Shown here piece after piece: positions 33,097-46,154 of a stretch of DNA of 64,000 nucleotides (position 1 is its first letter; every line of letters begins with the position of its first letter). This DNA is from GCA-003244245 sp963712995 (GTDB lineage Bacteria; Actinomycetota; Actinomycetes; Mycobacteriales; Pseudonocardiaceae): NCBI GenBank assembly GCA_963712995.1, contig CAVQKH010000008.1, positions 62,001 through 126,000 on the forward strand. The letters are read 5' to 3'. A program made the position numbers and the translations under genes. The notes under the pieces were generated by a model that was not told where the DNA came from, did no database searches, and saw nothing but the letters and a program-made list of their open reading frames with translations.

Positions 33097-33674
33097 CGCA
33101 GCGCTCCTTGCTCCACCGGGGCGGCCATCGTGGTGGGGAAGAACGCCTCCGGGAAACCCACGCCACCGACCGTGGGGGGCAACTTCGCCATATCCGGCGG
33201 AAGCGTGATCAACTGTGCCTGGTTCGCCTTGACCAGCGCCTGGGCCGCCAACAGGACCGCCTTGTGCTGGGCTTGGACACCGGCCACGCTGGCGAAGAGC
33301 TGGCGTAGCTCCGCAGTGGAGACCAGGCCGACGTTCTTGACGTAGGTCTGCGCGGCCACGTCCTCCAACGTGATCGCCAACTCGACCACATCCGCCGCAG
33401 TCCTGATCTTGGGTATGGCTTGCGCGACCACGTCCGTGTACTTGGGATCCGGGCCGTTCTGAGGCTTACCGCCCAGCCGGGTCGCCGCCGCGTTGAAAGC
33501 CGTCGCATGCTCGCTGTGCTGGCCCATCGTCTTCTCCACGAACGTCTTGACCACCGGCGGCGCCAAGGCGATGAACGGCAGACCCAGTGCCTTCTGGTAG
33601 GTCACCACCGCGAGGTTTTCCAGACCGGCCGCGGTCTGCAATGCCGCCACGTCGTTATCGATCTTTTTCTGCAT
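33093..33674 (-). CDS. Ferritin-like domain protein, partner of the exported paralogue
   Basis: From ATG 33674 (MQKKIDNDVAALQTAAG, GGAGG 4 nt upstream) a 193-aa protein with a ferritin-like helical bundle (AGLENLAVVTYQKALGLPF; GQHSEHATAFNAAATRLGG; AITLEDVAAQTYVKN). The motifs match those of the downstream gene closely, so they are paralogues, but this copy has no signal peptide. The stop and the next start overlap (ATGA), so the two are co-translated. They may form a mixed complex or act on both sides of the membrane. An in-frame start at 33743 is open but less likely. Confidence 0.78.
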   Translation of the reverse strand: MQKKIDNDVAALQTAAGLENLAVVTYQKALGLPFIALAPPVVKTFVEKTMGQHSEHATAFNAAATRLGGKPQNGPDPKYTDVVAQAIPKIRTAADVVELAITLEDVAAQTYVKNVGLVSTAELRQLFASVAGVQAQHKAVLLAAQALVKANQAQLITLPPDMAKLPPTVGGVGFPEAFFPTTMAAPVEQGALR

Positions 33675-33881
33675 GAAGCCTCCGGTCTGTGGTGAGTGTC
33701 GCGGGGCAGCCAAGTCTTCGGCTTCTGACCGGGACCGCTTCACCGCGGACCGGTCACGATCCGGTCACAGTCCAGTTCGCCTGCGCAGCCGATCCGGCGC
33801 TGGTTTGCGATCGCCGCGCACCGGGTATCGATCGACCAGCCGGGAACAAGGGTCGGGACAACCAGGCCGAGTAACAAGGAC

Positions 33882-34199
33882 GTGGACAAGATGGCTGCTA
33901 CCCAACGACTTCCGAAACCTGTCGCCAGCGAGTGGGATTGGCAGCTCCAGGGCTCCTGCCAAGGCCTGAACAGCGGCGTCTTCTTCCACCCGGACGGGGA
34001 GCGCGGCGCGGCCCGGGCCCGGCGGGCCGACCGGGCCAAGGCGATCTGCCAGCGCTGCCCGGTCCTGGAGCAGTGCCGCCGGCACGCATTGGCAGTCCGC
34101 GAGCCCTACGGGGTCTGGGGCGGCCTGACCGAAGAGGAACGCCGGGCGCTGTGGACCGAGCAGCACAGGCCGCTGGAGTGGCTGGTCCCGACGGCCTAG
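33882..34199 (+). CDS. WhiB-family iron-sulfur regulator
   Basis: A 105-aa protein with four cluster cysteines in the WhiB spacing (C26, C56, C59, C65: CQRCPVLEQC) followed by the GVWGGLTEEER turn and a basic C-terminus. WhiB proteins bind a [4Fe-4S] cluster and act with the primary sigma factor in redox and stress control. It lies between the ferritin-like pair and the sigF module. ATG at 33891 is an alternative start with AAGGA 11 nt upstream. Which Wbl subgroup it belongs to cannot be told by eye. Confidence 0.92.
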   Translation: MDKMAATQRLPKPVASEWDWQLQGSCQGLNSGVFFHPDGERGAARARRADRAKAICQRCPVLEQCRRHALAVREPYGVWGGLTEEERRALWTEQHRPLEWLVPTA

Positions 34200-34201
34200 A
34201 C

Positions 34202-35008
34202 CTATCCGGATCGCATGGCCTCCGGGTCGGACATGCGCTCCCGCAGGTGGGTCAACGTCTGCCGCAGTACCCGGGAGACGTGCATCTGTGAGATACCGAC
34301 CTGCTCGGCGATCTGGGTCTGGGTCAGCTCGCGGAAAAACCGCAGCACGAGGATCGTCCGGTCCCGCGGCTCGAGCTCGGCGAGTAGCGGGCGGAGCGCC
34401 TCGCGGTCATCGATGAGCGCAAGGTCCTCGTCCAGACTGCCGATCAGGTCGTTGAGGGTGGCACCGTTACTCTCGGAACCGACGATCCCGTCCAGTGACG
34501 AGCTGCGATAGGCCTCCCCGGCGGCCAGCGCGTCAATCACCTCCACGGTGGGCAACCCAAGCCGGGCAGCGATCTCGCTGGGTCGCGGCGCCCGGCCCAA
34601 CTCCTGGGACAATTCCGCCCCGGTGCTGCGAACTGCGAGGTGCAGGTCCTTCAACCGCCGTGGCACCCGCATCGACCAGGCGTGATCACGGAAGTACCGG
34701 CGTACCTCGCCGGTGATGGTGGGCACCGCGAAGGAGACGAAGTCCGAACCGCGAGCGGGCTCGAACCGGTCCACCGCGTTGATCAACCCCACCGTGGCCA
34801 CCTGGACCAGATCGTCCAACGGCTCACCGCGGCCGGCGAATCGGCGCGCGATGCGTTCGGCCATCCCCCGGTAGCCGCTGATCAGTTGCTCCCGCAACTG
34901 ATCCCGCTCGGCATCGCCGTCAACCAACTCGGCGTAACGCCGATGCACCGCAACCAGGTGAGCGTACTCGTCGCGGCGAGCCAAACCCGGCGAGTCGGAT
35001 GGTCTCAC
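34202..35008 (-). CDS. sigF: SigF/SigB-type alternative sigma factor
   Basis: A 268-aa sigma-70 family group 3 protein. Region 2 has LDDLVQVATVGLINAVDRF and FVSFAVPTITGEVRRYFRDH; region 3 has LKDLHLAVRSTGAELSQELGR; region 4 has LEPRDRTILVLRFFRELTQTQIAEQVGISQMHVSRVLR. This is the SigF/SigB class used for general stress responses. GTG 35008 overlaps the stop of the anti-sigma gene by 4 bp, the same rsbW-sigF coupling as in mycobacteria. Its activity should be held by the RsbW partner and released by the STAS protein upstream. Confidence 0.92.
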   Translation of the reverse strand: MRPSDSPGLARRDEYAHLVAVHRRYAELVDGDAERDQLREQLISGYRGMAERIARRFAGRGEPLDDLVQVATVGLINAVDRFEPARGSDFVSFAVPTITGEVRRYFRDHAWSMRVPRRLKDLHLAVRSTGAELSQELGRAPRPSEIAARLGLPTVEVIDALAAGEAYRSSSLDGIVGSESNGATLNDLIGSLDEDLALIDDREALRPLLAELEPRDRTILVLRFFRELTQTQIAEQVGISQMHVSRVLRQTLTHLRERMSDPEAMRSG

Positions 35009-35424
35009 TGCGGCAGCGCGGTCGAGGCACTTTTGGCCAGGGTGATGCGAACCCTGCCCCGCCCGACTCGGGCCGGTGCGCCCACCTCGACGGGACCACC
35101 GGGCAGGAACAAGCCACCGACCTCGTCCACCAGAGACTCCAGCACCCGTCGATCGAACGACCCAGTGGGCAGCGGATCAACCAGGTGGTCCGCGTCGACT
35201 TCGGCGGTTACCTCGATCCGCTCGGCCAGGACGGTGAACCTGCATCGTAAGGTCCCGTCCTCGGCGGCCGCCTGAACCAGCTTGGCGCAGACATCATCGA
35301 CCGCCATCCGCAGGTCATCGATCGAGTCGAGATCGAAGTCGGCCCGCGCGGCGAGGTCGGCGGCCACCGTACGGATCGTGGGAATGATGATGGCGCTGGC
35401 CACGGTGTGCATCTCGATGGACAT
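35005..35424 (-). CDS. rsbW: RsbW-like anti-sigma factor (HATPase kinase)
   Basis: From ATG 35424 (MSIEMHTVASAIIIP; GAGG 7 nt upstream) a 139-aa GHKL-fold protein with the helix RMAVDDVCAKLVQAAAEDG carrying the ATP-binding Asp/Glu region and FDRRVLESLVDEVGG near the C-terminus. Such proteins bind SigF and phosphorylate the STAS antagonist. It is co-translated with sigF. The glycine-rich nucleotide loop is weakly conserved, as in UsfX/RsbW of mycobacteria. A longer frame from 35511 is open but lacks a good start signal. Confidence 0.85.
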   Translation of the reverse strand: MSIEMHTVASAIIIPTIRTVAADLAARADFDLDSIDDLRMAVDDVCAKLVQAAAEDGTLRCRFTVLAERIEVTAEVDADHLVDPLPTGSFDRRVLESLVDEVGGLFLPGGPVEVGAPARVGRGRVRITLAKSASTALPQ

Positions 35425-35554
35425 GACCGGACCTCGGGGCGACGAGCCCGGCACCGTCGCAGAGTTACCATCGGCGGCGGGAGTGCTGCTACTCACGTAC
35501 GTCACCAGCATGATGGTGCCACATCCGTTGTGACCTCGATGGCGTGCTCATCGT

Positions 35555-35950
35555 CTACAGTGGCTCGTCCAAGGCATCCGCTACGGTGCCCGCGAAGCTG
35601 AAATGCTCCTTCAGCTCGGTGGCTTCCAGTGCCCGGTTGGCGATCCGGGAGTTACACACCAACCGCAGCACGCGGCCTTCCCGGATGGCGAGTTCGTTGG
35701 CTTCGAACAGCGCGGACAGCCCGGCAGAGCCCAGGAACTGCACACCATCGAGATCCACCACCAACAGCCGGGCGGCAGCCAGTTGCGCGGTCAGGAAGTC
35801 GGTCAGCTGTGGCCCGGTCAGCGCGTCGACCTCACCGACCACCGTGACCACGCGTGTATCCGAACCGTGCTCGACCACCTGCAAGCCCATGATGTCAACC
35901 GGAAAGTCGCTGGTCACAATCCGTACGATATAGGCAAGCTCACCGGGCAC
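35555..35950 (-). CDS. STAS-domain anti-sigma factor antagonist
   Basis: A 131-aa STAS protein: VVTVVGEVDALTGPQL, then LLVVDLDGVQFLGSAGLSALFEA, where the Ser in FLGSAGLS is the usual phosphorylation site, and VCNSRIANRALEAT. In partner switching the unphosphorylated form binds RsbW and frees the sigma factor. It sits 130 bp upstream of rsbW on the same strand and 45 bp downstream of the PP2C phosphatase, which would dephosphorylate it. The start is not firm: GTG 35950, GTG 35914 and ATG 35890 are all in frame. Confidence 0.9.
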   Translation of the reverse strand: MPGELAYIVRIVTSDFPVDIMGLQVVEHGSDTRVVTVVGEVDALTGPQLTDFLTAQLAAARLLVVDLDGVQFLGSAGLSALFEANELAIREGRVLRLVCNSRIANRALEATELKEHFSFAGTVADALDEPL

Positions 35951-35995
35951 GCCACGGGGTCAGGACCTACGAGGTCAGGCCTACCGGGTCAGCAC

Positions 35996-37525
35996 CTACG
36001 CGGTGCCGGGTGCCGCGGCCCGAACGGCCAGCACCGCCAAGTCGTCGCCGTCGTTGCTACCCAGCCAGTCCCGCACCATCTGCTCGACGCGAGTCGCCAC
36101 CGCCTGCGCGGTCAAATCAGCGCAGCCCCGCAAGCAGTCGACCAGCCGGGCCGAGCCGAACTGCTCCACGTCCTCGCCGCTGCGGCGGCCGGCCTCGGTG
36201 ACGCCGTCGCTGTAGAGCACGCAGATCTCACCCGGCGCCAGCGTCAGCACGGTCTTGCCGAACCGGGCCTCGGGCAGGATGCCCACCACCGTTCCGGGGA
36301 CCTCGATCTGCTCGACGCGCCCGGTGTCGCGCAACACCATCGGGGCGGTGTGACCGCCGGTGGCGAGCGTGAGCCGTAGCCCGACCTGATCCTGCTGCAG
36401 GCCACCGAACACCAGCGTGGTGAACACGCTGCGCCCGCCGGCCAGCAGCGCCCGGTTGAGCAGGTAGAGCAATTGGGTCGGATCCTGCTCGATGACCATC
36501 AAGGCGGCCAGCGAGTGCTGCACCCGGCTGCTCTCCGCCAGTGCCTCAGCGCCCTTGCCGCAGACGTCACCGAGACCAAACAGCGCGCCCCCCTCGGGCA
36601 GCGGGCGGACCAGGTAGAAATCGCCACCCACCGCCAGTTCGCCTGCGGCGGGCCGGTGCGCCACACCGAGCTGCACCCCGGGCAGCTCCGGCAACGCGGC
36701 CGGTTCCGCAGGCAGCAACGGGGCCTGCAGCAGGTTCAGCGCAGCGGCCTGGTCCCGCCGCCGGCGGCCGGCCTCCAGCACCGGTCCGGCCAGCGCCGCC
36801 AGCGGTGCGAGCAGCTCCCGGGCGACGGGCCGGACCACGACCAGCAGCCCCTCGACCCGTTCCGGCCCCTGCAATGGCGTGACCACCACCGGCTCTCTCC
36901 CGGTGAGGTCGGATCCCAACGCCGTCGCCAGGGCGGCCAGCTCACCGGTGGGCACCGTGACCGGGTGCCGATGGGCCCCACGCAATGCAGCGGCCAACAC
37001 CGGGGCCGTTCGCGGGGCAGGTGCGCGAGCGATGCCGCTGGCCGGCCGAGCCCCGCCGGCACCGGATCGCCACCAGGACACTCGGGCCCGCGGTGCCGGC
37101 AGCAACACCACAGCTCGCTCGCCCAGCATCGGGACGGCCATCCGGACCAGGCTCGCCGCCGCCGCGTCCTGGCCCACCCCCGCGGTCAGCTCTCGGCCGG
37201 CAACCAGCATGAAGTCTCGCCGCTGAGCCTGCTCGTCGGTCATCTCGGTGGCGAGTTCAGTGATCACCCAGGCTTGCCAGCCGTCGGTGAGGGGCCGCAA
37301 CCGCCCGCGCACCCGGCGTCCACCAGGCTCCGCCACGAAGGACTCGCCACACCGGTCGAACTCAGCGCCGAGATCCAGATCCGGGAACAGCGCTCGGGCC
37401 GGTGTGTTGAGCAACTGGATCCGGCCCGCCGCGTCCTGCACGATCACCGCTTGGGTCATGTCGTCGAGTAGGGAGGGCAGCCCGGGCACCATCTGATCGG
37501 CAGCGGGTTTGGCATCGGATGCCAC
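35996..37525 (-). CDS. PAS/GAF-like sensor PP2C (SpoIIE/RsbU) phosphatase
   Basis: GTG 37525 has AGGAG 7 nt upstream and opens 509 residues. Residues 15-75 resemble a PAS domain (MTQAVIVQDAAGRIQLLNTPA), the middle resembles GAF (LVRMAVPMLGERAVVLL), and the C-terminal 220 are a SpoIIE-type PP2C domain with VGGDFYLVRPLPEGG, LFGLGDVCGKGAEA, LTLATGGHTAPMVL and ICVLYSDGVTEAG. These carry the metal-binding Asp residues. It would sense a signal and dephosphorylate the STAS protein, turning on SigF. It is divergent from the hybrid kinase at 37672. Confidence 0.92.
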   Translation of the reverse strand: MASDAKPAADQMVPGLPSLLDDMTQAVIVQDAAGRIQLLNTPARALFPDLDLGAEFDRCGESFVAEPGGRRVRGRLRPLTDGWQAWVITELATEMTDEQAQRRDFMLVAGRELTAGVGQDAAAASLVRMAVPMLGERAVVLLPAPRARVSWWRSGAGGARPASGIARAPAPRTAPVLAAALRGAHRHPVTVPTGELAALATALGSDLTGREPVVVTPLQGPERVEGLLVVVRPVARELLAPLAALAGPVLEAGRRRRDQAAALNLLQAPLLPAEPAALPELPGVQLGVAHRPAAGELAVGGDFYLVRPLPEGGALFGLGDVCGKGAEALAESSRVQHSLAALMVIEQDPTQLLYLLNRALLAGGRSVFTTLVFGGLQQDQVGLRLTLATGGHTAPMVLRDTGRVEQIEVPGTVVGILPEARFGKTVLTLAPGEICVLYSDGVTEAGRRSGEDVEQFGSARLVDCLRGCADLTAQAVATRVEQMVRDWLGSNDGDDLAVLAVRAAAPGTA

Positions 37526-37671
37526 TGCGCATCTCCTAACCCGAACTCTCCTCACCGATCTGAGCACGTCGCGACGAGGGTACCCCGAACGGTGGGTGCG
37601 CTACGGTCGCGACCGCGAGCCAATCGTGGCACGCTGCGGGCGTTGACGTTGTGAATTCAGGGAGGCTCATG

Positions 37672-41517
<3,846 letters not shown>

Positions 41518-41521
41518 CGGG

Positions 41522-42361
41522 TCAGAACCACCGTTCGAGGACGCACGCGAGGCCGTCCTCGGAGTTATCCGTGGTGATCTCGTCAGCGGCCTCCAGTACG
41601 GCGGGGTGGGAGTTGGCCATCGCCACGCCGTGCCCGGCCCACCGCAACATCGACAGGTCATTGGGCATGTCTCCCACGGCGAGCACATCGGCCCGCGCAA
41701 TCCCCAGCTCAGCGGCCAGCCGGGCCAGCCCTGCGCCCTTGGTGACGCCCGGCGCGGAGAGCTCGATCAGGCCGTAGCCGGTGGAGTAGGTGAGTTCCAG
41801 CGGCGCCGGCGACTGCGCGCCGAGCAGCTCGCCGACTGCGGCGGCCATCAGGGCGCTGCTCGCGTTCGCCTGACGGACCAGCAGCTTGATCGCGGGTCGG
41901 CCGAGCAGCAGGTCCCGCGGTGCGGTCTCGGAGTCCCCGCCGGGCCAGGGGTGGGTGTAGCCCGGTTCGGCGAGGAACTGATCGAAGCCGTTCATCCCGG
42001 CGCTGTTGATCGCGGAACCGTCGGCGGGCAGCTCGACCGCGAGCTTCGCGCCCGGCAAGGCGCTGGCCACCACCTCCGCCGCAGCCCGCAGCTGCCTCGG
42101 ATCCAGCGTCACCATGTGGCTGACCTGGTCGATCGCCGCGTCATAGTGCACCGCGCCATTCGCGCAGACCGTTGGCCCGGCGTGCCCGAGTTGCTCGACG
42201 ATCGGCGGGATCCACCGCGGTGGCCGACCCGTGACCAGCACGAACGGCACTCCCGCCGCCACCACCCGATGCACCGCCGCCCGGGTCCGCTCCGAGACCC
42301 GAGCACCCGGATCCAGCAACGTCCCATCAACATCCGAAGCAACCAGCAGCGGCGTCCACAT
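41522..42361 (-). CDS. HAD-superfamily (Cof-type) phosphatase
   Basis: A 279-aa HAD hydrolase of the Cof/IIB class. Motif I is ASDVDGTLLD at residues 8-17 with both Asp, motif II is VLVTGRPP, the motif III Lys is in RPAIKLL or GVTKGAGL, and motif IV is VLAVGDMPNDLSML. The substrate is probably a small sugar phosphate or nucleotide and cannot be deduced. It converges with the hybrid kinase, their stops being 5 bp apart. It lies at the border of the low-GC island on its left. Confidence 0.9.
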   Translation of the reverse strand: MWTPLLVASDVDGTLLDPGARVSERTRAAVHRVVAAGVPFVLVTGRPPRWIPPIVEQLGHAGPTVCANGAVHYDAAIDQVSHMVTLDPRQLRAAAEVVASALPGAKLAVELPADGSAINSAGMNGFDQFLAEPGYTHPWPGGDSETAPRDLLLGRPAIKLLVRQANASSALMAAAVGELLGAQSPAPLELTYSTGYGLIELSAPGVTKGAGLARLAAELGIARADVLAVGDMPNDLSMLRWAGHGVAMANSHPAVLEAADEITTDNSEDGLACVLERWF

Positions 42362-42614
42362 CCCCCCATTCTCCCGGCGTGTCGCGCCCCCCTGCCCGCC
42401 GCGGCCGGCGCGAGTGCGACGTCACTGCTGTGTGACCGCTCCGGTTGGACGGTAGCCTCGGCGGCCGGACCCGATGATGGCCACGACCGGTCATATCGCG
42501 GTGGCTGAGCCAAGGGGGATGGGGTGGCCAGGGTATCGGCCAGGAATCCACATCACCGCGAACACGGTGGACAGGCACCAACCCACCAACTCGGCGGCCT
42601 GAGGCGGAACCTCT

Positions 42615-44009
42615 TCAGGAGAGCCTGGAGCTATGCCTGTTAGCTTCGTCCAACAGGGCCAACCGGACCTGATTATCCAATTTAAATGCTGCCCCAAGAC
42701 TGTCGGCGAGACACGTTGTTTCCAAATAGCCACACGTACTTAAAGCTCCAAGGATATGCAGTATTGCACCAGTTTTTTTAGAGCGATCGTACAGTAATTC
42801 ACTCCCCTTCAACGCCGCGACCGCCGCTTTAGGTTCGAGATTCCTCAAGATTTCCGGTTTGTAAAGTCTTTGATGAACGTAGTATAGCGGCCGACCTGTA
42901 GCCATAAGGTAGCCATTGTCCCCCACTTTACTACCCACCACCGACTCAACACAAGAGAGAACGTGGCTCGGCCCGACCTTTCGTACATTTATTTCGGTTG
43001 CGAATAAATCTCCGTTCTGAAAACCGATAAAGTCAACGCCAAACGTTCCGCGAACACCATTTATCGACAGCGTCTCGCCTATCCGGGAAACAGCTTGACG
43101 AATTTTCTGCATAAACTCGACTCGCCCAGGAAAGGAGCACCCCAAATACTGACCAGAAACAACTATTTGCTCATGAGTGGCAAGGACCACTATTTCCCCG
43201 GGGCCGCTAATATATCCCTGCCCACTGGGCGAGCAGATCGCATCCGTCAGGTACTCTTCCACGATTGCCCCGCTCGTTGAGACCTCGCGCACAAAGGCCT
43301 CCCAGGGTTGGAGTATAACTTCAATTGACGAAAGAAGATCTTTTACAAGAAGGAACCTCTCGCAGTTGATCAAAACGTTGCCGATTGCATCTCCCCAACT
43401 CGCGTCATTCAGCTTGACGATCACATACCGAGCAGGAGGAGTCGCGTGAGCCAGCCGAAAAACCGCACTTGTAACTTCTTCGATGGTCCAGAGAATACCA
43501 GATGCGCCCCTCGGCGCAGGGACTCCGCTTAAACGAAATGCTTCTTTGCTACCCGATTTACTCCCCCAGTACCGAGATCGAGCGTATTCACCTTCCTCGG
43601 GGGTCAGACCCAATTTTCCACCCAATTCCTCACATGCTTCAGAGGAGGCGAAATTGATTAATTCAATCGCTGTCGCCTTCTCAATCTCCTCTCTTAATAT
43701 TCTCAAAATTGCGGCATCGTGAAGCACTAGAAAATCCAACGGAAAAGGTTCTTTACACTGAGGAGAAAGTAGAACCAGTTGATCATGTGCAGACTGTTCT
43801 TGCAGATCGTCCAGTCGATAAAGATCCTTGAGATGATACTCCAGAACATACTGATCCAAAGGCTTCGGAGTGATCAAAACAACACGTGTCTTAGGATTGC
43901 ATAGCTCGGCTAGATGGCAGAGGCTGCGCTCAACGAAGTACCGAACATATGGAAGCTTGCGCAATAACCCTTCGCTGTAGTCGACAGAATACATAATAAC
44001 TTTTAGCAT
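42615..44009 (-). CDS. ATP-grasp ligase, PGM1-like (peptide ligase family)
   Basis: A 464-aa ATP-grasp protein. The N-terminal third is a pre-ATP-grasp domain. The core has the nucleotide region YVIVKLNDASWGDAIGN, acidic VEEYLTD, NGVRGTFGVDFIGFQNGDLF and ATEINVRK, which holds the metal-binding Glu and Asn. The C-terminal 100 residues (GRPLYYVHQRLYKPE; KTGAILHILGALSTCGY) match the tail of PGM1, the pheganomycin peptide ligase. Such enzymes join an amino acid-like group to a peptide amine. Its GC content is much lower than the surroundings, a sign of transfer. It forms a two-gene unit with the upstream methyltransferase. No precursor peptide is firmly identified. Confidence 0.75.
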   Translation of the reverse strand: MLKVIMYSVDYSEGLLRKLPYVRYFVERSLCHLAELCNPKTRVVLITPKPLDQYVLEYHLKDLYRLDDLQEQSAHDQLVLLSPQCKEPFPLDFLVLHDAAILRILREEIEKATAIELINFASSEACEELGGKLGLTPEEGEYARSRYWGSKSGSKEAFRLSGVPAPRGASGILWTIEEVTSAVFRLAHATPPARYVIVKLNDASWGDAIGNVLINCERFLLVKDLLSSIEVILQPWEAFVREVSTSGAIVEEYLTDAICSPSGQGYISGPGEIVVLATHEQIVVSGQYLGCSFPGRVEFMQKIRQAVSRIGETLSINGVRGTFGVDFIGFQNGDLFATEINVRKVGPSHVLSCVESVVGSKVGDNGYLMATGRPLYYVHQRLYKPEILRNLEPKAAVAALKGSELLYDRSKKTGAILHILGALSTCGYLETTCLADSLGAAFKLDNQVRLALLDEANRHSSRLS

Positions 44010-44027
44010 CCAGCGCCCTCCAGGTGG

Positions 44028-44067
44028 TGGCCCGACACTTCCAGTGCTGGCCCGACACTTCGAGTCT
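44028..44067. repeat. 20-bp direct repeat between methyltransferase and ATP-grasp genes
   Basis: TGGCCCGACACTTC occurs at 44028-44041 and 44048-44061, exactly 20 bp apart. It lies in the 94-bp gap before the ATP-grasp start. Two helical turns of spacing suggests a protein-binding site or simple slippage. Confidence 0.7.
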
Positions 44068-44103
44068 TTCGAGTTACATCAACCATCCGAAAAATTGTCG
44101 CCG

Positions 44104-45594
44104 TCATCGTGGTCGCCACATCGCGTAAACATGAGTTCCGGCATCCAGTGCCGATTCACCCACAGTGCGGTACACGCGCTGGTGCTCGAGCACCTTGAAT
44201 CCCTCGTCCCACGCCATATTCATGAAATTCTTAGCGTAGGTCTTGCGCTCCACATCGTAGTCGATCCCGGCAACAAGTGCCTCCAACTCCAGCACAGCGA
44301 AACGCACGCGTTGCCAAGCGCTGTCATAGCCTGCGTGCGCGATGCGTTCCCGGCGAACCTCCTCTAGCAGATCGTGCAGACCCCCGTGCGCATACCGGTC
44401 CACCTTACTAAAGGCAAGCCGGCGCCACTGTTCCACCTCCGGAAGCTCTTCTGTCGCGATGTTGGCGAGCGCCTCATCAATGTAGGCCATATGGTGATCG
44501 ATTAGATTGCGCGTGCGTTCATCTTCCGTACTGAACGGCGAGATCATCTCATCTGCAATGAGCACAAGGCCGCCAGGCTGTACCAGTCGTCGCATCGAAC
44601 GCAGGAATACGCGTGTATCCAAGTGATGTGACGCTCCAACAGAAACAACCAATGGATATAGATTTTCCGTTGCGAAATCTGCGATACCAATATTGTATGG
44701 CGTGATCTTATGCTCACCGATGTTTCGACACAGATATGGGAATGCTGCTGGACTGGGCTCCACCGCGTCGATCGCAGCATCAGGAAAAAGCTCCGCTAGC
44801 ATGATCGTAGGTAAGCCTGGACCACTTCCGATATCGAGTATCCTTCGAGGTTTTTCGTCGAGATAATGGTACGACATCTCGGCCAGAGCGACGACCTGAG
44901 CGGCATAGGCGGGGTGGGTGGCTTCGAACAGCGCGTATTCATCAACGCTAATCCTGGACTCCCAATCCTCCGTGAACTCCCCGTCCTCCGGCTGAATACC
45001 TGTAACTTGACCCAGGTCATGGTCCCGGACGAACTGCGGTACGGTAGCCTCGCCCGTTCGGTTAAGCATGTCGGCGGCCAACGTTGCGATAAGCCAACTC
45101 TTAGAGCGAAGCAGACAACGCAGCATGGTACGCGCCTCGGAGTCGAGTTCGCTATCGTTCAGGTTCACAATTTCCGTGGCCAGATCCCACAGACTACGGT
45201 CATCAAGTTCACGCAATACGCTGGAGCTTCCTAGTTTCCGGCGCGGCGAATTCTCTATTTGTGACACTGGCAGATGAACAGCTTGCTGACGATGACCGGC
45301 CACGATAATTTCTGAGTTTATGAACTCAACGGTGATCGACGCTCGCGGGACCAAAATGTCCAGACCCGAGTTCCTCTGTGATACCGTAGCCCCGACTCGG
45401 CATGCGTAGTCACACACTTGGTCACGCAGGTCCTCAGGAAAAATCGTAGACTTACTGTCGCCCGAAAACGATAAGACCAGAACGCGGCTGAGTAAACCGT
45501 TTTGACACTCCTGTAACACCTTGGCTACAGCGTTTACCACTCGCGGAATATCAATGAGGGCAACAGTCTGTCCGATCGGGCACGTGCTTTCCAT
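44104..45594 (-). CDS. SAM-dependent methyltransferase with large unknown N-terminal region
   Basis: From ATG 45594 (MESTCPIGQTVALIDIPRV; AAAGG upstream) 496 residues. The first 230 are not recognised. The second half is a class I methyltransferase with RRILDIGSGPGLPTIMLAEL (SAM motif I), DAVEPSP, VVSVGASHHLD, GGLVLIADEM and a helical cap. Low GC and its position 94 bp upstream of the ATP-grasp ligase suggest a joint pathway making and methylating a small peptide-like product. An in-frame upstream extension to 45882 reads as Arg/Ser-rich noise and is left out. Confidence 0.75.
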   Translation of the reverse strand: MESTCPIGQTVALIDIPRVVNAVAKVLQECQNGLLSRVLVLSFSGDSKSTIFPEDLRDQVCDYACRVGATVSQRNSGLDILVPRASITVEFINSEIIVAGHRQQAVHLPVSQIENSPRRKLGSSSVLRELDDRSLWDLATEIVNLNDSELDSEARTMLRCLLRSKSWLIATLAADMLNRTGEATVPQFVRDHDLGQVTGIQPEDGEFTEDWESRISVDEYALFEATHPAYAAQVVALAEMSYHYLDEKPRRILDIGSGPGLPTIMLAELFPDAAIDAVEPSPAAFPYLCRNIGEHKITPYNIGIADFATENLYPLVVSVGASHHLDTRVFLRSMRRLVQPGGLVLIADEMISPFSTEDERTRNLIDHHMAYIDEALANIATEELPEVEQWRRLAFSKVDRYAHGGLHDLLEEVRRERIAHAGYDSAWQRVRFAVLELEALVAGIDYDVERKTYAKNFMNMAWDEGFKVLEHQRVYRTVGESALDAGTHVYAMWRPR

Positions 45595-45758
45595 AAAAAT
45601 AACCTTTCGCTCTGCTCCTGCGAGTACGAGGCAACGGCTTATGGCAGAGAGCGGGGCTGTTGAGGAGGGGCTGGGGCACGTGCTTCGTCTAACATAGCGG
45701 GCTACAAGAGGGAGTATAAGTGAACCACGCCGGGTTCGGTAGAGACTCGTTGCTGGGA

Positions 45759-46076
45759 TCAGGCTAACTCGTACAGGGTCTCGAACTCGACCGGTGGCCT
45801 GCCTCCGCAGGCTCCGTACAATCGACGACTGTTGTACCAATCCACCAATGCCGCGAAGTCGACTTCTTGGGTAGTATGCCACAGCCCGCGCGATTTTATC
45901 AAATCGATCTTGTACAAGCCTATCAACGATTCCGCGCGAGCGTTGTCGAGGACGTCGCGGACAGTGCCGATCCAGGCGTCGACACCGGAATCGATCAAGT
46001 ACTGGGTGAACCGGAAGGACGTGTACTGACTACTGGCAGCAGCATGGTGAACGAGCTTGCATTCCTCGTCGCGCAT
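45759..46076 (-). pseudogene. IS3-family transposase, C-terminal remnant
   Basis: The 105-aa frame shows the end of an IS3-type integrase core: LVHHAAASSQYTSFRFTQYL, GTVRDVLDNARAESLIGLYK and LVDWYNSRRLYGACGGRPP. The first two-thirds of the transposase and OrfA are absent. The usual HSD of the core reads HAA, losing the catalytic Asp. A dead fragment next to the ATP-grasp unit. Confidence 0.85.
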
Positions 46077-46154
46077 CCCGTGTTCAGCACTTGGTGACGG
46101 ATAAGTCGGTGATGGCGCAGCGCCATGGCCGTTACTCGGCGTTATGCGGCAGTA

